64,000 nucleotides of DNA from Komarekiella atlantica HA4396-MV6 (GTDB lineage: Bacteria; Cyanobacteriota; Cyanobacteriia; Cyanobacteriales; Nostocaceae), in the NCBI GenBank assembly GCA_019359395.1, contig JAHHHK010000040.1, positions 1 through 64,000 of the forward strand, written 5' to 3'. Within the stretch, counting starts at the first letter, position 1. Each line of letters begins with the position of its first letter. This document shows positions 26,452 through 35,305 of the stretch, piece after piece. Below the pieces are notes generated by a model that was not told the origin of the DNA, ran no database searches, and saw nothing but the letters and a program-made list of their open reading frames with translations. A program made the position numbers and the translations under genes.

Positions 26452-27922
26452 TTTGCCTTAACCTCCTTTCTAAAGCGGATGCACCAAACGTCAATCCCAT
26501 CACCAGAACGTAGTAAATTAACCCGGCAAACAGCAAGGGTTCAAAATAAATATACTTATTTGCCCCCACAATTTGGGCACTGCGTAAGATTTCCACCACA
26601 CCAATTGTTGACACTAGTGCGGAATCTTTCAAGAGTCCGATAGTTTCATTCACCAACGCCGGTAGAATGTTCTTCAATGCTTGAGGCAAAATCACATCCC
26701 ACATCATCAACCAATAGGGTACACCCATAGACAGCGCCGCTTCACTCTGTCCTTTATCTACCGCCTGAATCCCGCCTCGAATGGTTTCCGACATATATGC
26801 ACCTGAATTCAGGGTAAAAGTTAGTACCCCTGCCTCCAATGCCGAAATATCGTAGCCTGTAAGTTGAGGTGTGGCGTAGTAAACCAAAGCCAACTGTAAC
26901 AGCAGAGGTGTGCCCCGAAATACAGAGGTATAAGCGTTAGCAAGCCAGGTAAGCGGCTTGATACCAGTAATCTTCAATAACGAGAGTACTGTCCCCCAAA
27001 TTAACCCCAAGGATACAGATAATAGCGTGAACAATAAAGTTAAAGGGATTCCCTGAAGAATAAAGGGAATATCTGGAAGAATTCTGCTGAAGTCTAGATT
27101 TAGTCCGCTTTTAGTTGAGGATGCCGTATCAACGGTAGTTTTTTGCGAAAACCACTTGGTTGCAAGTTTTGCCAATTCGCCTTTATCCTTCATTTGTTGA
27201 AGGACTTTGTTAAACGGTTCAACCAGAGAGGAACCTTTAGGAAAAGCGATCGCCGATCCGCTAGCTTCCTCTGAAGGAATAACGTTAAACTCTAAATCTG
27301 GGTTAGCTTGGGCAAATCCCTTAGCAACGGTATCTTCAACAATTGCTGCATCAATTCGCCCAGATTTGATTTCTTGAACTACTTCTGGTACTTTGTTGAG
27401 TTGTTTTAGCTGAATACCCGCAACTTTTTGGGCAATTTTTTGAGCATTTTGCTCTTGGATAGTCCCTAGTTGTACTCCAACCTTTTTCCCTGATAAATCT
27501 TTTGGCTGCTTCAGGTTACTATTTTTAGGAGCGACAATTGTATCTTTTGCTTCGTAATAAATAATTGAGAAATCAACATTTTTTTGACGTTCTGGCGTCG
27601 GAGTCATCCCAGCCATCACAAAATCAGCCCGATTTGCTTGGAGTGCGGGAATTAAACCATTAAAATCGGACTCCATTACCTTGAGTTTGAACCCTAGTTC
27701 TTTGGCAAGGGTATTAGCAATATCAATATCAAAGCCAACAATTTGCCGATCGCCCCCTTTTGTGTCATAAAACTCATAAGGTGGGTAATCTGGTGAGGTA
27801 ATTAACGTCAGCGTGTCTTTGCCAACAGATGAAACTGCTTGTAAGGGATTGCTATGGCCCGCGATGCTGATTACCAGCATCACTGCAAACATCGTCAAGA
27901 GCCATGCTTTTCTGTTCTTCAT
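26444..27922 (-). CDS. Fused amino-acid-binding protein and ABC permease (BgtB/GlnHP type)
   Basis: The 492-residue protein has an N-terminal signal/anchor ('AWLLTMFAVMLVISIAGH'), a periplasmic solute-binding domain (about 38-265, 'LTLITSPDYPPYEFYD...IVGFDIDIANTLAKELG', 'DFVMAGMTPTPERQKNVDFS') and a permease domain (about 285-490) with the EAA-type loop 'GQSEAALSMGVPYWLMMWDVILPQALKNILPAL'. One chain supplies both receptor and channel for the ATPase at 25717. The fold is that of glutamine/basic amino-acid transporters; the exact substrate is not deducible. Confidence 0.93.
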   Translation of the reverse strand: MKNRKAWLLTMFAVMLVISIAGHSNPLQAVSSVGKDTLTLITSPDYPPYEFYDTKGGDRQIVGFDIDIANTLAKELGFKLKVMESDFNGLIPALQANRADFVMAGMTPTPERQKNVDFSIIYYEAKDTIVAPKNSNLKQPKDLSGKKVGVQLGTIQEQNAQKIAQKVAGIQLKQLNKVPEVVQEIKSGRIDAAIVEDTVAKGFAQANPDLEFNVIPSEEASGSAIAFPKGSSLVEPFNKVLQQMKDKGELAKLATKWFSQKTTVDTASSTKSGLNLDFSRILPDIPFILQGIPLTLLFTLLSVSLGLIWGTVLSLLKITGIKPLTWLANAYTSVFRGTPLLLQLALVYYATPQLTGYDISALEAGVLTFTLNSGAYMSETIRGGIQAVDKGQSEAALSMGVPYWLMMWDVILPQALKNILPALVNETIGLLKDSALVSTIGVVEILRSAQIVGANKYIYFEPLLFAGLIYYVLVMGLTFGASALERRLRQSE

Positions 27923-28000
27923 AGGCTTGCTGATTATATAGATACACCTGATATGAGCAGAATATCAGGGAATTATATAACTGTACCTTTTGAATAAACA

Positions 28001-28029
28001 GTAGAGACGTTGCAATGCAACGTCTCTAC
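28001..28029. repeat. 29-bp palindrome gtagagacgttgcaatgcaacgtctctac
   Basis: A third copy of the 8425-8453 family, here with central base a. It lies about 80 bp upstream of the transporter start rather than between convergent genes, and downstream of the membrane protein gene, so it could end that gene's transcript. Confidence 0.9.
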
Positions 28030-28160
28030 GAAATAATCGGTTTTTTTGCTTGAATACTGAATCGGTATTCTAGTGGCAGAAAACGCATACAGTACTATGT
28101 TGGTTATCTTTAAGGCAGCGATCGCTTACTTGCAGAAATATCTACATTGACTAAAATACC

Positions 28161-28877
28161 TTAAGTAAATTCTGAATTTTTATTAACAATCAAATGCTGG
28201 ACTTGCTCGTAACAACAATCAATAAAATAACTAAACCAAGTAACTATTCCTAGAAATTTCGAGCCTTCTTCGATTGTGGAATGCAAAAACATTTTTTCTG
28301 GAGTAGCAACATCAACAATAGTTGATATAACAAAAAAGAAAAGTGATAGTAGTAGAATTGTATAATTAGTCTTTTGAAATAGCGATTTAAATTTGAATAA
28401 ATAAACTAAGATTATAATAGCATACATACCAAAGAAAATTGATTCAAAAAGGTTTTTAATCGGACTAGGATTGGTAAAAGTACTCAAGTCGATAAAAGAG
28501 CGATAATAATATTCATGAATTTGAAATAAGTCATCCAAAAGAATAACTAATGTAATGCACCCAGAAAATAGTAAAAATTTCGACCATTTTTTAGATTTTA
28601 ATCCCCCCTTTTTTTGTAAAAGGAAGGAACTAAATATAGAAGTTGCTGCTGACGCACACCAAAACAATATACCAAGCATAGAAATCATGCCTGTGTAAGG
28701 AGGTAATTTCCCCATTTCGTTAGGATCTACAACTAATATATAGAACGGAATGCCCTGAATTTTAACTATAATTTGCGTCACTATAAGAAAAATTGTTGTC
28801 GGCAAAACCACTCTAACCACGATGGCAGGTAGATTTTTAAATAATCGAGAGTTGAACGAATTTGATTGCATGTCCAT
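28161..28877 (-). CDS. Predicted membrane protein, unknown function (238 aa)
   Basis: About six hydrophobic segments are visible: 'IVVRVVLPTTIFLIVTQIIV', 'GMISMLGILFWCASAATSIFSSFLL', 'FLLFSGCITLVILLDDLF', 'IFFGMYAIIILVYLF', 'TILLLSLFFFVISTIVDVA' and a C-terminal stretch. The motif 'LDDLFQIHEYYYRSF' between segments 3 and 4 and 'HSTIEEGSKFLGIVTWFSYFID' near the end place His/Glu/Asp residues at the membrane face. A/T-rich codon use. No named family is recognised. It is upstream of, and in the same direction as, the amino-acid transporter, but 238 bp away. Confidence 0.65.
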   Translation of the reverse strand: MDMQSNSFNSRLFKNLPAIVVRVVLPTTIFLIVTQIIVKIQGIPFYILVVDPNEMGKLPPYTGMISMLGILFWCASAATSIFSSFLLQKKGGLKSKKWSKFLLFSGCITLVILLDDLFQIHEYYYRSFIDLSTFTNPSPIKNLFESIFFGMYAIIILVYLFKFKSLFQKTNYTILLLSLFFFVISTIVDVATPEKMFLHSTIEEGSKFLGIVTWFSYFIDCCYEQVQHLIVNKNSEFT

Positions 28878-28963
28878 TTTATAATCATTCCTTAAATAAA
28901 AATTCGCGCTTTTAAAAAACAGAGGCGCATATAAATTTGCAATTTTTACCTGTAATGAATTGC

Positions 28964-29007
28964 GACATGAAAGGCATAAGTGCCATGTCAGATGAAGTAT
29001 GCATCTG
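28964..29007. other. Twin hairpins in a gene-poor gap
   Basis: 'gacatg..ggca-taag-tgcc..catgtc' and immediately 'cagatg-aagtatg-catctg' form two adjacent stem-loops sharing a base. The surrounding 28878-29611 gap contains no supported gene; a 62-aa ORF at 29456 looks fortuitous. The hairpins might belong to the leader of the membrane protein at 28161 (minus) or be an RNA remnant. Confidence 0.4.
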
Positions 29008-29611
29008 ATAAGCGCTTTAGAACCATATACATCGACTTTGCCAAAGTGCCTAATCTATATGGGTATTAAAGTTAAGTAAAGATTAAGCTACTACTAAGGA
29101 TATCTTAAACTAAAAAGTCACTGAAGTTTTTTTACTTACAAAATTTTTAAATAAAAAAGTCTACTCACTCTTTTATGTAGTTTTTTGTACATGAAGGATG
29201 AGTAATAGGACGTGGGACATTAGCCTGCATCTAGCACTCCGCTACGCCGTCCAATCTTCCCCAGTTGTTGGATTTGCCGTGGAGGCAAAAAAGAGCATGA
29301 CAAATTTACCCAAGTAATCCTTCGGCGTAAACATCACCTGCTGTTGGCGACTCTAAAGTATAAAAACGTAAGTGTTATTAAGCATCAAAAAGTCATTAAG
29401 ACAGCAAAAAGTGTATCGTGTTGTTTTCTGCCTTAGACTTCTACAGGGATTGTAGTTGGCATTGCCTCTCGTAGAGAAGAAATCTGTTAGCGCAGCGTTT
29501 TGTAGAGAGGAACAATCGTCACTTTTCAAGACAAGACTTCATTGCCTAAATCCTCTAGCTGTTTTCTATGGGCTACAACCCACTGCGCTTAAAGCATTAA
29601 GCACTACTGAA

Positions 29612-30013
29612 CTACTTACAGTTGCCATCTACACAGTATGCTGATTGATAGGTACTAGGACGCTTACCAAAAATTGTATAACGATTATCGCGGACTTGTT
29701 CGTAGAAGCGATCGCCTACCCACTTAACTCCAGGTAAAGCTCGATAAGCATCTACAAATATACTTCCTAGCGGTAATAACCGCCCAATTTCTTCAGCGGC
29801 GTCACTACCTTGCCAACGTCTTTGAGGCGCATTGCCATCAATTAAAATCATGCCTTGTTCGCAATCTTGGGCTGTGATTCCCCATCGTGAAAGTGTGTCC
29901 TCCTCTTGCATAGGGGCGTAGCGAAACAGCTTTCCTTGGTCTAGAGTTTCTAACAATTGCACTAAAGTAACGCAGAGATGACAATTTCCGTCGTAGATCA
30001 CGTAGTAATTCAT
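29612..30013 (-). CDS. DCC1-like thiol-disulfide oxidoreductase family protein (DUF393)
   Basis: The 133-residue protein starts 'MNYYVIYDGNCHLCVTLVQLLETLDQGKLFRYAPMQ', the family's YDGxCxxC motif (Cys about 11 and 14), followed by 'MILIDGNAPQRRWQGSDAAEEIGRLLPLGS' and a C-terminal helix. This thioredoxin-like fold family is named for the DxxCxxC motif; substrates are unknown. It extends past the usual end to 'YCVDGNCK', with two extra Cys. It is 55 bp downstream of the STAND regulator on the same strand, so possibly co-transcribed. Confidence 0.85.
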   Translation of the reverse strand: MNYYVIYDGNCHLCVTLVQLLETLDQGKLFRYAPMQEEDTLSRWGITAQDCEQGMILIDGNAPQRRWQGSDAAEEIGRLLPLGSIFVDAYRALPGVKWVGDRFYEQVRDNRYTIFGKRPSTYQSAYCVDGNCK

Positions 30014-30068
30014 TTTTTCTGTTGTATCACTACATCTAGTGTAATTATTTTACAGGTTTATTTTCGTC

Positions 30069-32450
30069 TTATTCCGATTTTTGCAAGAAGTCTATTGAAA
30101 TCTTTTGCACTTGTTTAGGAGCTTTAATCTCAGCAAATAGCTGAATTGCTCGGTTAAAGTTTACTTTACTTTCATCAGTCTTGATCATTTTGGAATAAGT
30201 TAAACCTAATTGAAAATAAGCTTCAGCTAAGTCACACTTAGCACCTATTTTATCCAAAAGTTCAATTGCTTCTAGATGATTAGTAAGGGCTAACTTAAAA
30301 TCAGCTTGTTGCCGATGGATTTCTGCTAAACCATTAAGTGTTTTTGCTTTTACCTGCATATAATGACTCTCCTCAGCAAAATTCAAAGCTTTGCAGAACA
30401 TTTCATTTGCCTTGGCGAAATCTCCTAAATTGACGTATGTTTGACCTAAAATCTGAATAAAATAGGCAAATCTTCCGGTTTGTTCTACTTTTTCGTTCGT
30501 GATAGCATGATAAGCTACATTTGCTAGTGAGTAGGAAGCATCACACAAACCTAAGTAGGAATTTACCAAAGCTAAACACACCGAAGCTTTTTCTGCCCAG
30601 CGATGATGATCAGTATTTTGAGCTAGGTAAATGACTTGTTGAAATAACTTTGCAGATGCTTCTAATTCCCACAAGTCGATTTTGTAAAGACCAATGCTCA
30701 ATAGAGAATCTACTTCTAGCATTCTGAGATAGTAGACTGTATGTTTATTTTCTGGCTGAGGTACGAGTGATTTGAGTGCTTGCGTTGCCAGCGTAATAGT
30801 TTTTTTCTGACAGGCGATCGCCTGATTAATTTTACCAGTTATCCAATACAAATCACCTAAAATATTGTATAATTCAATTAAATATTGTTCATCTTGAATA
30901 TTGCTGATAATTTGATTAATCGCAGTCAGTATAGGCTGAATTAAACCCATACGATATAGGGTGCTACCAAGAGTTAAAAACTGTCGCCATTGATTATCTC
31001 TACTTTTTAAAATGACTTTACCTGCTAACCCAAATTCATTAATTTCCACATAGTGATAATAGGCTTCTAAAGCTTGCAAAGCATCTTTAAAGATGGCAAT
31101 TTTTTCAACACTAGCTGTCCAAAACTCTGCGGTTTTGTGGTTGGTAATTTCCCACTCATCGCTATTACGTAAACGAGCGATCGCCTCGGCTCGAATCACC
31201 GGATGCAACCAGTATTCACCTTTATGGCACTCTACCAAAGAACGATTTTTCAAAGAGGTTATGATTTGGCGATGCTCAGAAGATGGGACATCCCACAGTA
31301 AACAGAACAGCCCTTGAGATGGAATAGTGGGTACGTCCTGATAACGATAACATCCCAATCGGCAAAGCAAGCGATATGCTTGCAAATCGAGGGTTTGCAG
31401 ACGGTTAATTTGACTAACCGCTAAATTTTTTAAGTCGGTTGCTGCTAACGGATCAGCATTATTTTCTCGCCAATAGGCAGCCATATCACCCTCAAAATCC
31501 TCTTGAATCGAACCACAGAGAATACCCATTGCTTTAGCATTACCTCCATAGGTGCGATGCATGGTTTGTATAGTTGGTTGGTCGATGGGTATTCCACGGT
31601 TATTAAAAAACTGTTGCCATGCAATTTGATTCAAGCCAGGAAGCCGATAATGCTCAACATTTACCGCCGATTCACAGAGGCGATCGCGACTTGTAATTAG
31701 AGTCACAGACTGCACCCTCGCATCAGCTAAAACCCGCAATAATTCTACATAGCTGCGATGAGGAGAAATCAAGCGTCCTTGCTGATCTAACGCTGGTTCT
31801 AGGTTGTCAATTAACACCCCAATGCGCCGGGTGTGGAGTTGGCGCTTCAGTCGTCCCAGTGTAACCCCAAATTCTACTCCAGGTTCTTCCTGAAAGTCCT
31901 GTTTTAGCCATTCTTCTACTACACGTTCCGCAGATGTAATATTTTGCGTTTCCTTCGCCATCAGTAATTCTAAAACCAACTCAAATTCCTGATGAAGATA
32001 TTGCTGAGCTAAGGTAGTTTTGCCTAAACCTCCCTCCCCTTGAATGACAATCACCTTAGACCCTTGATTTACCAAAGTATTGAGGTGAGCGATCGCTTCT
32101 GTGCGTCCAATAAAATTGGTATCATCTGATTTTGGGGTGGAGTGCTGAGGCGATCGCGAGTAATCAAGCAAGCTTGATATTACACTTGTTTTCCTTAAAC
32201 ACCGCTCTAAAGTGCTTCGACAATTACTTTTGGTAATCTTCTCCCGCAGAGCTTTAGAAAGCAACTTCCACAACTGCGAGCCAACATCCTTGGCGTGTCC
32301 TTCAGTACAACCGTAACAATTGGCGATATCTAAGTATTTTCTACCCAACCAAACTTGCCCAAGAATAACTTTTTGCAGATCGCTCAACCGTTCCCCGGTC
32401 TGAGCAGGAATTATGGTATCCAACCATGCTAATGCTGCTTCAGCGTCCAT
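30069..32450 (-). CDS. STAND NTPase: vMAP-type HTH, NB-ARC and TPR domains
   Basis: About 793 residues from ATG 32450; the ORF track's upstream TTG start adds 14 residues and is unlikely. N-terminal helix-turn-helix region (about 1-90, 'LSDLQKVILGQVWLGRKYLDIANCYGCTEGHAKDVG'), then NB-ARC (about 125-400) with Walker A 'IQGEGGLGKTTLAQQ', Walker B 'RIGVLIDNLEPAL', sensor 'SVTLITSRDRL' and a winged-helix with 'KNRSLVECHKGEYWLHPVIRAEA'. The remainder is TPR-like (e.g. 'LNGLAEIHRQQADFKLALTNHLEAIELL'). Such proteins are signal-sensing switches; some related STAND proteins act in defence, but no effector domain is seen here. Confidence 0.88.
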   Translation of the reverse strand: MDAEAALAWLDTIIPAQTGERLSDLQKVILGQVWLGRKYLDIANCYGCTEGHAKDVGSQLWKLLSKALREKITKSNCRSTLERCLRKTSVISSLLDYSRSPQHSTPKSDDTNFIGRTEAIAHLNTLVNQGSKVIVIQGEGGLGKTTLAQQYLHQEFELVLELLMAKETQNITSAERVVEEWLKQDFQEEPGVEFGVTLGRLKRQLHTRRIGVLIDNLEPALDQQGRLISPHRSYVELLRVLADARVQSVTLITSRDRLCESAVNVEHYRLPGLNQIAWQQFFNNRGIPIDQPTIQTMHRTYGGNAKAMGILCGSIQEDFEGDMAAYWRENNADPLAATDLKNLAVSQINRLQTLDLQAYRLLCRLGCYRYQDVPTIPSQGLFCLLWDVPSSEHRQIITSLKNRSLVECHKGEYWLHPVIRAEAIARLRNSDEWEITNHKTAEFWTASVEKIAIFKDALQALEAYYHYVEINEFGLAGKVILKSRDNQWRQFLTLGSTLYRMGLIQPILTAINQIISNIQDEQYLIELYNILGDLYWITGKINQAIACQKKTITLATQALKSLVPQPENKHTVYYLRMLEVDSLLSIGLYKIDLWELEASAKLFQQVIYLAQNTDHHRWAEKASVCLALVNSYLGLCDASYSLANVAYHAITNEKVEQTGRFAYFIQILGQTYVNLGDFAKANEMFCKALNFAEESHYMQVKAKTLNGLAEIHRQQADFKLALTNHLEAIELLDKIGAKCDLAEAYFQLGLTYSKMIKTDESKVNFNRAIQLFAEIKAPKQVQKISIDFLQKSE

Positions 32451-32572
32451 TGCGTAACGACAAGGGTAGTTTATTTCAAATTTTAGAGTCAACTATAGTT
32501 ACTCTACAGTTCCCCTTCCAAATTTTCGGATAATTTTCTGTAAATCCGACTTTTTTCCCGACTTTTCAAACT

Positions 32573-32995
32573 TCATTGAAAATTCATCAGCAAGTTCTCA
32601 AAAGGATGGTTGTTATTCCATCGGTAGGTGCTAAAGTATCGTTGATCAACCGTCAAAATTCGTCCATGTCCAAGATATTCTGCTAGAACAACCAGAGAAG
32701 CATCTGCCATATCCATTGGCAAATCTGCATATTTTTCCATAAGTTCAACCATGCGTCCAACATGGCTACTTCGTAAGTCGAACACCTCGAATGCTTCCTC
32801 AGCAACCTCTCTCAGAAAAATACATTGAGCATTGTTACCACCGCCTCTAGCCAGAAGGTAACAAGTTTCAGTAATAACTGGGTAAGTAGTAATTAGTGGT
32901 TCCTTGAGGTCATTTAAAACTTGTATCGCTAATTGATGCTTTTGATCATTTTGATTACCAAGGGCCACAAAAAAGCCAGTATCAGCGATGATCAT
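32573..32995 (-). CDS. PIN-domain toxin (VapC-like)
   Basis: The 140-residue PIN-domain nuclease has the acidic set 'MIIADTGFFVAL' (Asp5), 'VITETCYLLAR' (Glu) and 'LPMDMADASLVVLAEYLG' (two Asp) plus 'ILTVDQRYFSTYR' (Asp). Such toxins cleave RNA, often tRNA or rRNA. Its start overlaps the 3' end of the upstream antitoxin gene by 14 bp, a typical toxin-antitoxin arrangement. All catalytic residues are present, so the toxin is likely functional. Confidence 0.9.
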   Translation of the reverse strand: MIIADTGFFVALGNQNDQKHQLAIQVLNDLKEPLITTYPVITETCYLLARGGGNNAQCIFLREVAEEAFEVFDLRSSHVGRMVELMEKYADLPMDMADASLVVLAEYLGHGRILTVDQRYFSTYRWNNNHPFENLLMNFQ

Positions 32996-33245
32996 ATTTT
33001 TCTGGCAACATGGAGCGCAGAATACTTTGAGAATTAGCAGCTAAGTCAGCTTCTCCTTTGAAACAGCCAATAAATTTACTTTGCTTAAGCTTAGCTAACG
33101 GATCTGTTTTCTGTTGCTGAAGTTGTTGATAGTGCAGGTCAATCGAAGACTTAATTACCTCTACTGTATCTTGGTCAGTCTCTTGTTGAATGTAGGCAAG
33201 CTTTTGAATATATTCTTCATCTAGCTGGATATCAAAATTCTTCAT
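32982..33245 (-). CDS. Antitoxin partner of the PIN toxin
   Basis: The 87-residue protein begins 'MKNFDIQLDEEYIQKLAYIQQETDQDTVEVIKSSIDLHYQQLQQ', a ribbon-helix-helix-like N-terminus, and ends with a charged, low-order tail ('FKGEADLAANSQSILRSMLPEKYDHR') that would wrap the toxin. It overlaps the toxin gene by 14 bp. The family was not recognised by name; the antitoxin role is inferred from size, order and overlap. Confidence 0.78.
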   Translation of the reverse strand: MKNFDIQLDEEYIQKLAYIQQETDQDTVEVIKSSIDLHYQQLQQQKTDPLAKLKQSKFIGCFKGEADLAANSQSILRSMLPEKYDHR

Positions 33246-33342
33246 CGTTACTACCTTGGACTGTTTATCTAGAGTATATCGCCCGCGTCGAATCGCTTAG
33301 AATAAAAGCCATAGGTCAGTCATCCTAACACCATCACTAATT

Positions 33343-34026
33343 ATGGTGAAATCCGACCCGCGCCAATCTTTGCCTAGCAGCGCTGAACTTCCCTGTTCAG
33401 ACGATACCCCTGTGGATAACGAAGACCAGAACTTTATTCCGAACTTGCTCCTCTTTTTGCTGCAATATATTTGGGAAAATCGCAATGACTGGTTTTTCAG
33501 TGTAGATATGGGCGTTTATCATACTACAGGGGTTAGTCCACTCGTGCCGATTGTTCCAGATGGATTCTTAAGCTTGGGTGTAGAACGCCGTAAAGCAGGT
33601 AAATCGCGTACAAGCTATGTTGTTTGGGAAGAAAACGAAATTGTACCCATCCTGACTTTAGAAATTGTTTCCTTAACTCCGGGTGGAGAATATGAAACTA
33701 AATTCAATAATTATGCCAAGTTAGGTGTACTGTACTACATTATTTACAATCCAGAATATTGGAAAAGAGACCGTCACCAACCTTTTGAAGTTTATCGTCT
33801 AGTAAATGGCAGCTATCAACTGCAAATTGGTGAACCTTTTTGGATGCCAGAAATTGGTTTAGGAATTGGCAGAGGACAGTATATATCTGGTGATGTCCAG
33901 CGTCAGGTATTGTATTGGTATGACGAACAAGGAAAGCGATATCAGACTCCAGAAGAACAACTGGAATTAGCGCAACAGCAACTTAAGCGTTATCGTCAGC
34001 AATTTGGGGAACTACCGGAAGGTTAA
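33343..34026 (+). CDS. Uma2 family (DUF820) putative endonuclease
   Basis: The 227-residue protein has Uma2 motifs 'VPIVPDGFLSLGVERR', 'VPILTLEIVSLTPGGEYETKFNNYAKLGVLYYIIYNPEYW' and 'YDEQGKRYQTPEEQLELAQQQL', with the latter ending in a Q-rich coiled tail usual for this branch. The PD-(D/E)XK residues (PD..E-I-V..K) are visible. It is divergent from the toxin-antitoxin pair across a 97-bp gap. The role of these proteins is undefined. Confidence 0.85.
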   Translation: MVKSDPRQSLPSSAELPCSDDTPVDNEDQNFIPNLLLFLLQYIWENRNDWFFSVDMGVYHTTGVSPLVPIVPDGFLSLGVERRKAGKSRTSYVVWEENEIVPILTLEIVSLTPGGEYETKFNNYAKLGVLYYIIYNPEYWKRDRHQPFEVYRLVNGSYQLQIGEPFWMPEIGLGIGRGQYISGDVQRQVLYWYDEQGKRYQTPEEQLELAQQQLKRYRQQFGELPEG

Positions 34027-34219
34027 GCAGTGAGGTAATTCGTAATTTTTTTAGTCTTTTAAAGACTAGAAAAAACTGCAATCTGCTTTATTTTAGTACT
34101 ACTTTTTATCAGACTCTTCAAACTACATCACATAAAACTGCCGACTTTCGCCGACTGACAAAAGAAAGTGCGATCGCTTAGGCTATTGGACATAAAGCAA
34201 AAATTTAATGTAAAAAAAG

Positions 34220-35149
34220 ATGCTTAGCCCTCTCGCAGAAGATTTGGCAGGTAAAAACTATCCCCATCCTGATTATTTTCATAACCAGCGTCGTATTCTT
34301 TCTCTTATAGATAGTTATCTCGCCGCAGAAAAGCTACACTATCGCTTGCGGGATTTACAGTTACAGTTGCAAAATCCTCAATCGCGTCCCTGGAAACCCA
34401 TTGATTGGCAGACAATTAATCGTGACCAAATCATTGGTATTGACCCAGAAATATTTTTGTCCATCCTTATAGGTGCAATGGATACAGAAGCTCCCATCCG
34501 AGGTTATACCCAAACCAGTCGGCAATATTTGGAAAAATTACATCCTCAGATGGCCCGCTTTGTTGGCGGAACAGTCGATGAAAATGGCGAACTACTAGAA
34601 CTAGGCTTGTGGGAAAAGGAGGAGCGTCAGCACACACCTGCATTAATCAAGGTCTACACCCAATTAACAGGCGAGAAAATTACCCCAAAACCTCGCACTG
34701 TTAGAGGCTATCTACCTTCTGATGACCCCTACGAAGATTTATATCGCCACGGCTTACACCGCGTTGCTACTGAATACGGTGCTACCTGTCTCTATTTGTG
34801 GCTGATGGCTCATACCACTGGCGCACTCCAGGATGTTTTAGAAGAACTGGCACAGGACGAAATCAACCACATGACAAAGTTCTGGGGATTTGGGGTTTGG
34901 GCTTTCCCTGATACCTCCCTGACGCGAATTGGACGCACATTAATCAAAACGCGATCGCACAACTATCAACGCAACAACCTGCTGCGTACCCTACGCCGCA
35001 TGATGAACACACTCAACTGGAATTCCTGGACTTTGAGCAACAAGACGACTCTCATTTTCACCTTCATCTATGCAATGCGTCGTCTGTGGGTTTGGAACAA
35101 CAGCCTAACACCAGAATATTTACAAGACCTGTTTGGAACTAATCATTAA
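34220..35149 (+). CDS. Ferritin-like di-iron protein, unknown function
   Basis: The 309-residue, mostly helical protein has two ExxH elements: 'LWEKEERQHTPALIKVY' (about residue 140) and 'LEELAQDEINHMTKFWGF' (about 222), together with upstream Glu in 'AMDTEAPIRGY' and 'RVATEYGATCLYLW', giving the four-helix di-iron ligand set of ferritin-like or acyl-ACP-desaturase-like proteins. Probably an oxygenase or desaturase-type enzyme. It is followed 156 bp later by uppS across a dispersed repeat. Confidence 0.72.
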   Translation: MLSPLAEDLAGKNYPHPDYFHNQRRILSLIDSYLAAEKLHYRLRDLQLQLQNPQSRPWKPIDWQTINRDQIIGIDPEIFLSILIGAMDTEAPIRGYTQTSRQYLEKLHPQMARFVGGTVDENGELLELGLWEKEERQHTPALIKVYTQLTGEKITPKPRTVRGYLPSDDPYEDLYRHGLHRVATEYGATCLYLWLMAHTTGALQDVLEELAQDEINHMTKFWGFGVWAFPDTSLTRIGRTLIKTRSHNYQRNNLLRTLRRMMNTLNWNSWTLSNKTTLIFTFIYAMRRLWVWNNSLTPEYLQDLFGTNH

Positions 35150-35275
35150 ACTCTCTGCGCCTCCGCGTCCACCGTTCGCCTTTGGCGTCTCCCCTTGGGA
35201 GAAGTTTTGATGCCTGCGGCGGGCTGCGCCAACGGCGGAAGCCGCCGCTCAAACTTCTCTCTGCGTGAGCTTTTC
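35150..35275 (+). repeat. Dispersed repeat of the 14228-14351 family
   Basis: 'ctctgcgcctccgcgtccaccg...aagttttgatgcctg..cggcgggctgcgccaacggcggaagccgccgctcaaacttctctctgcgtgag' shares its ends and core with the copies near eboD and eboE but has a different middle. The ORF track extends uppS back into it; that extension is not real. Confidence 0.88.
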
Positions 35276-35305
35276 ATACTGCTATTCTACAACGCCCAAA
35301 ATCCC

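Noticed and set aside
29456-29644. 62-aa ORF on the plus strand
   Set aside because: No family resemblance, TTG-type start, no ribosome site, and its end overlaps the DUF393 gene on the other strand.
35195-35305. 37-residue N-terminal extension of UppS
   Set aside because: Derived from the dispersed repeat; the family starts at '[24 protein letters not shown]'.
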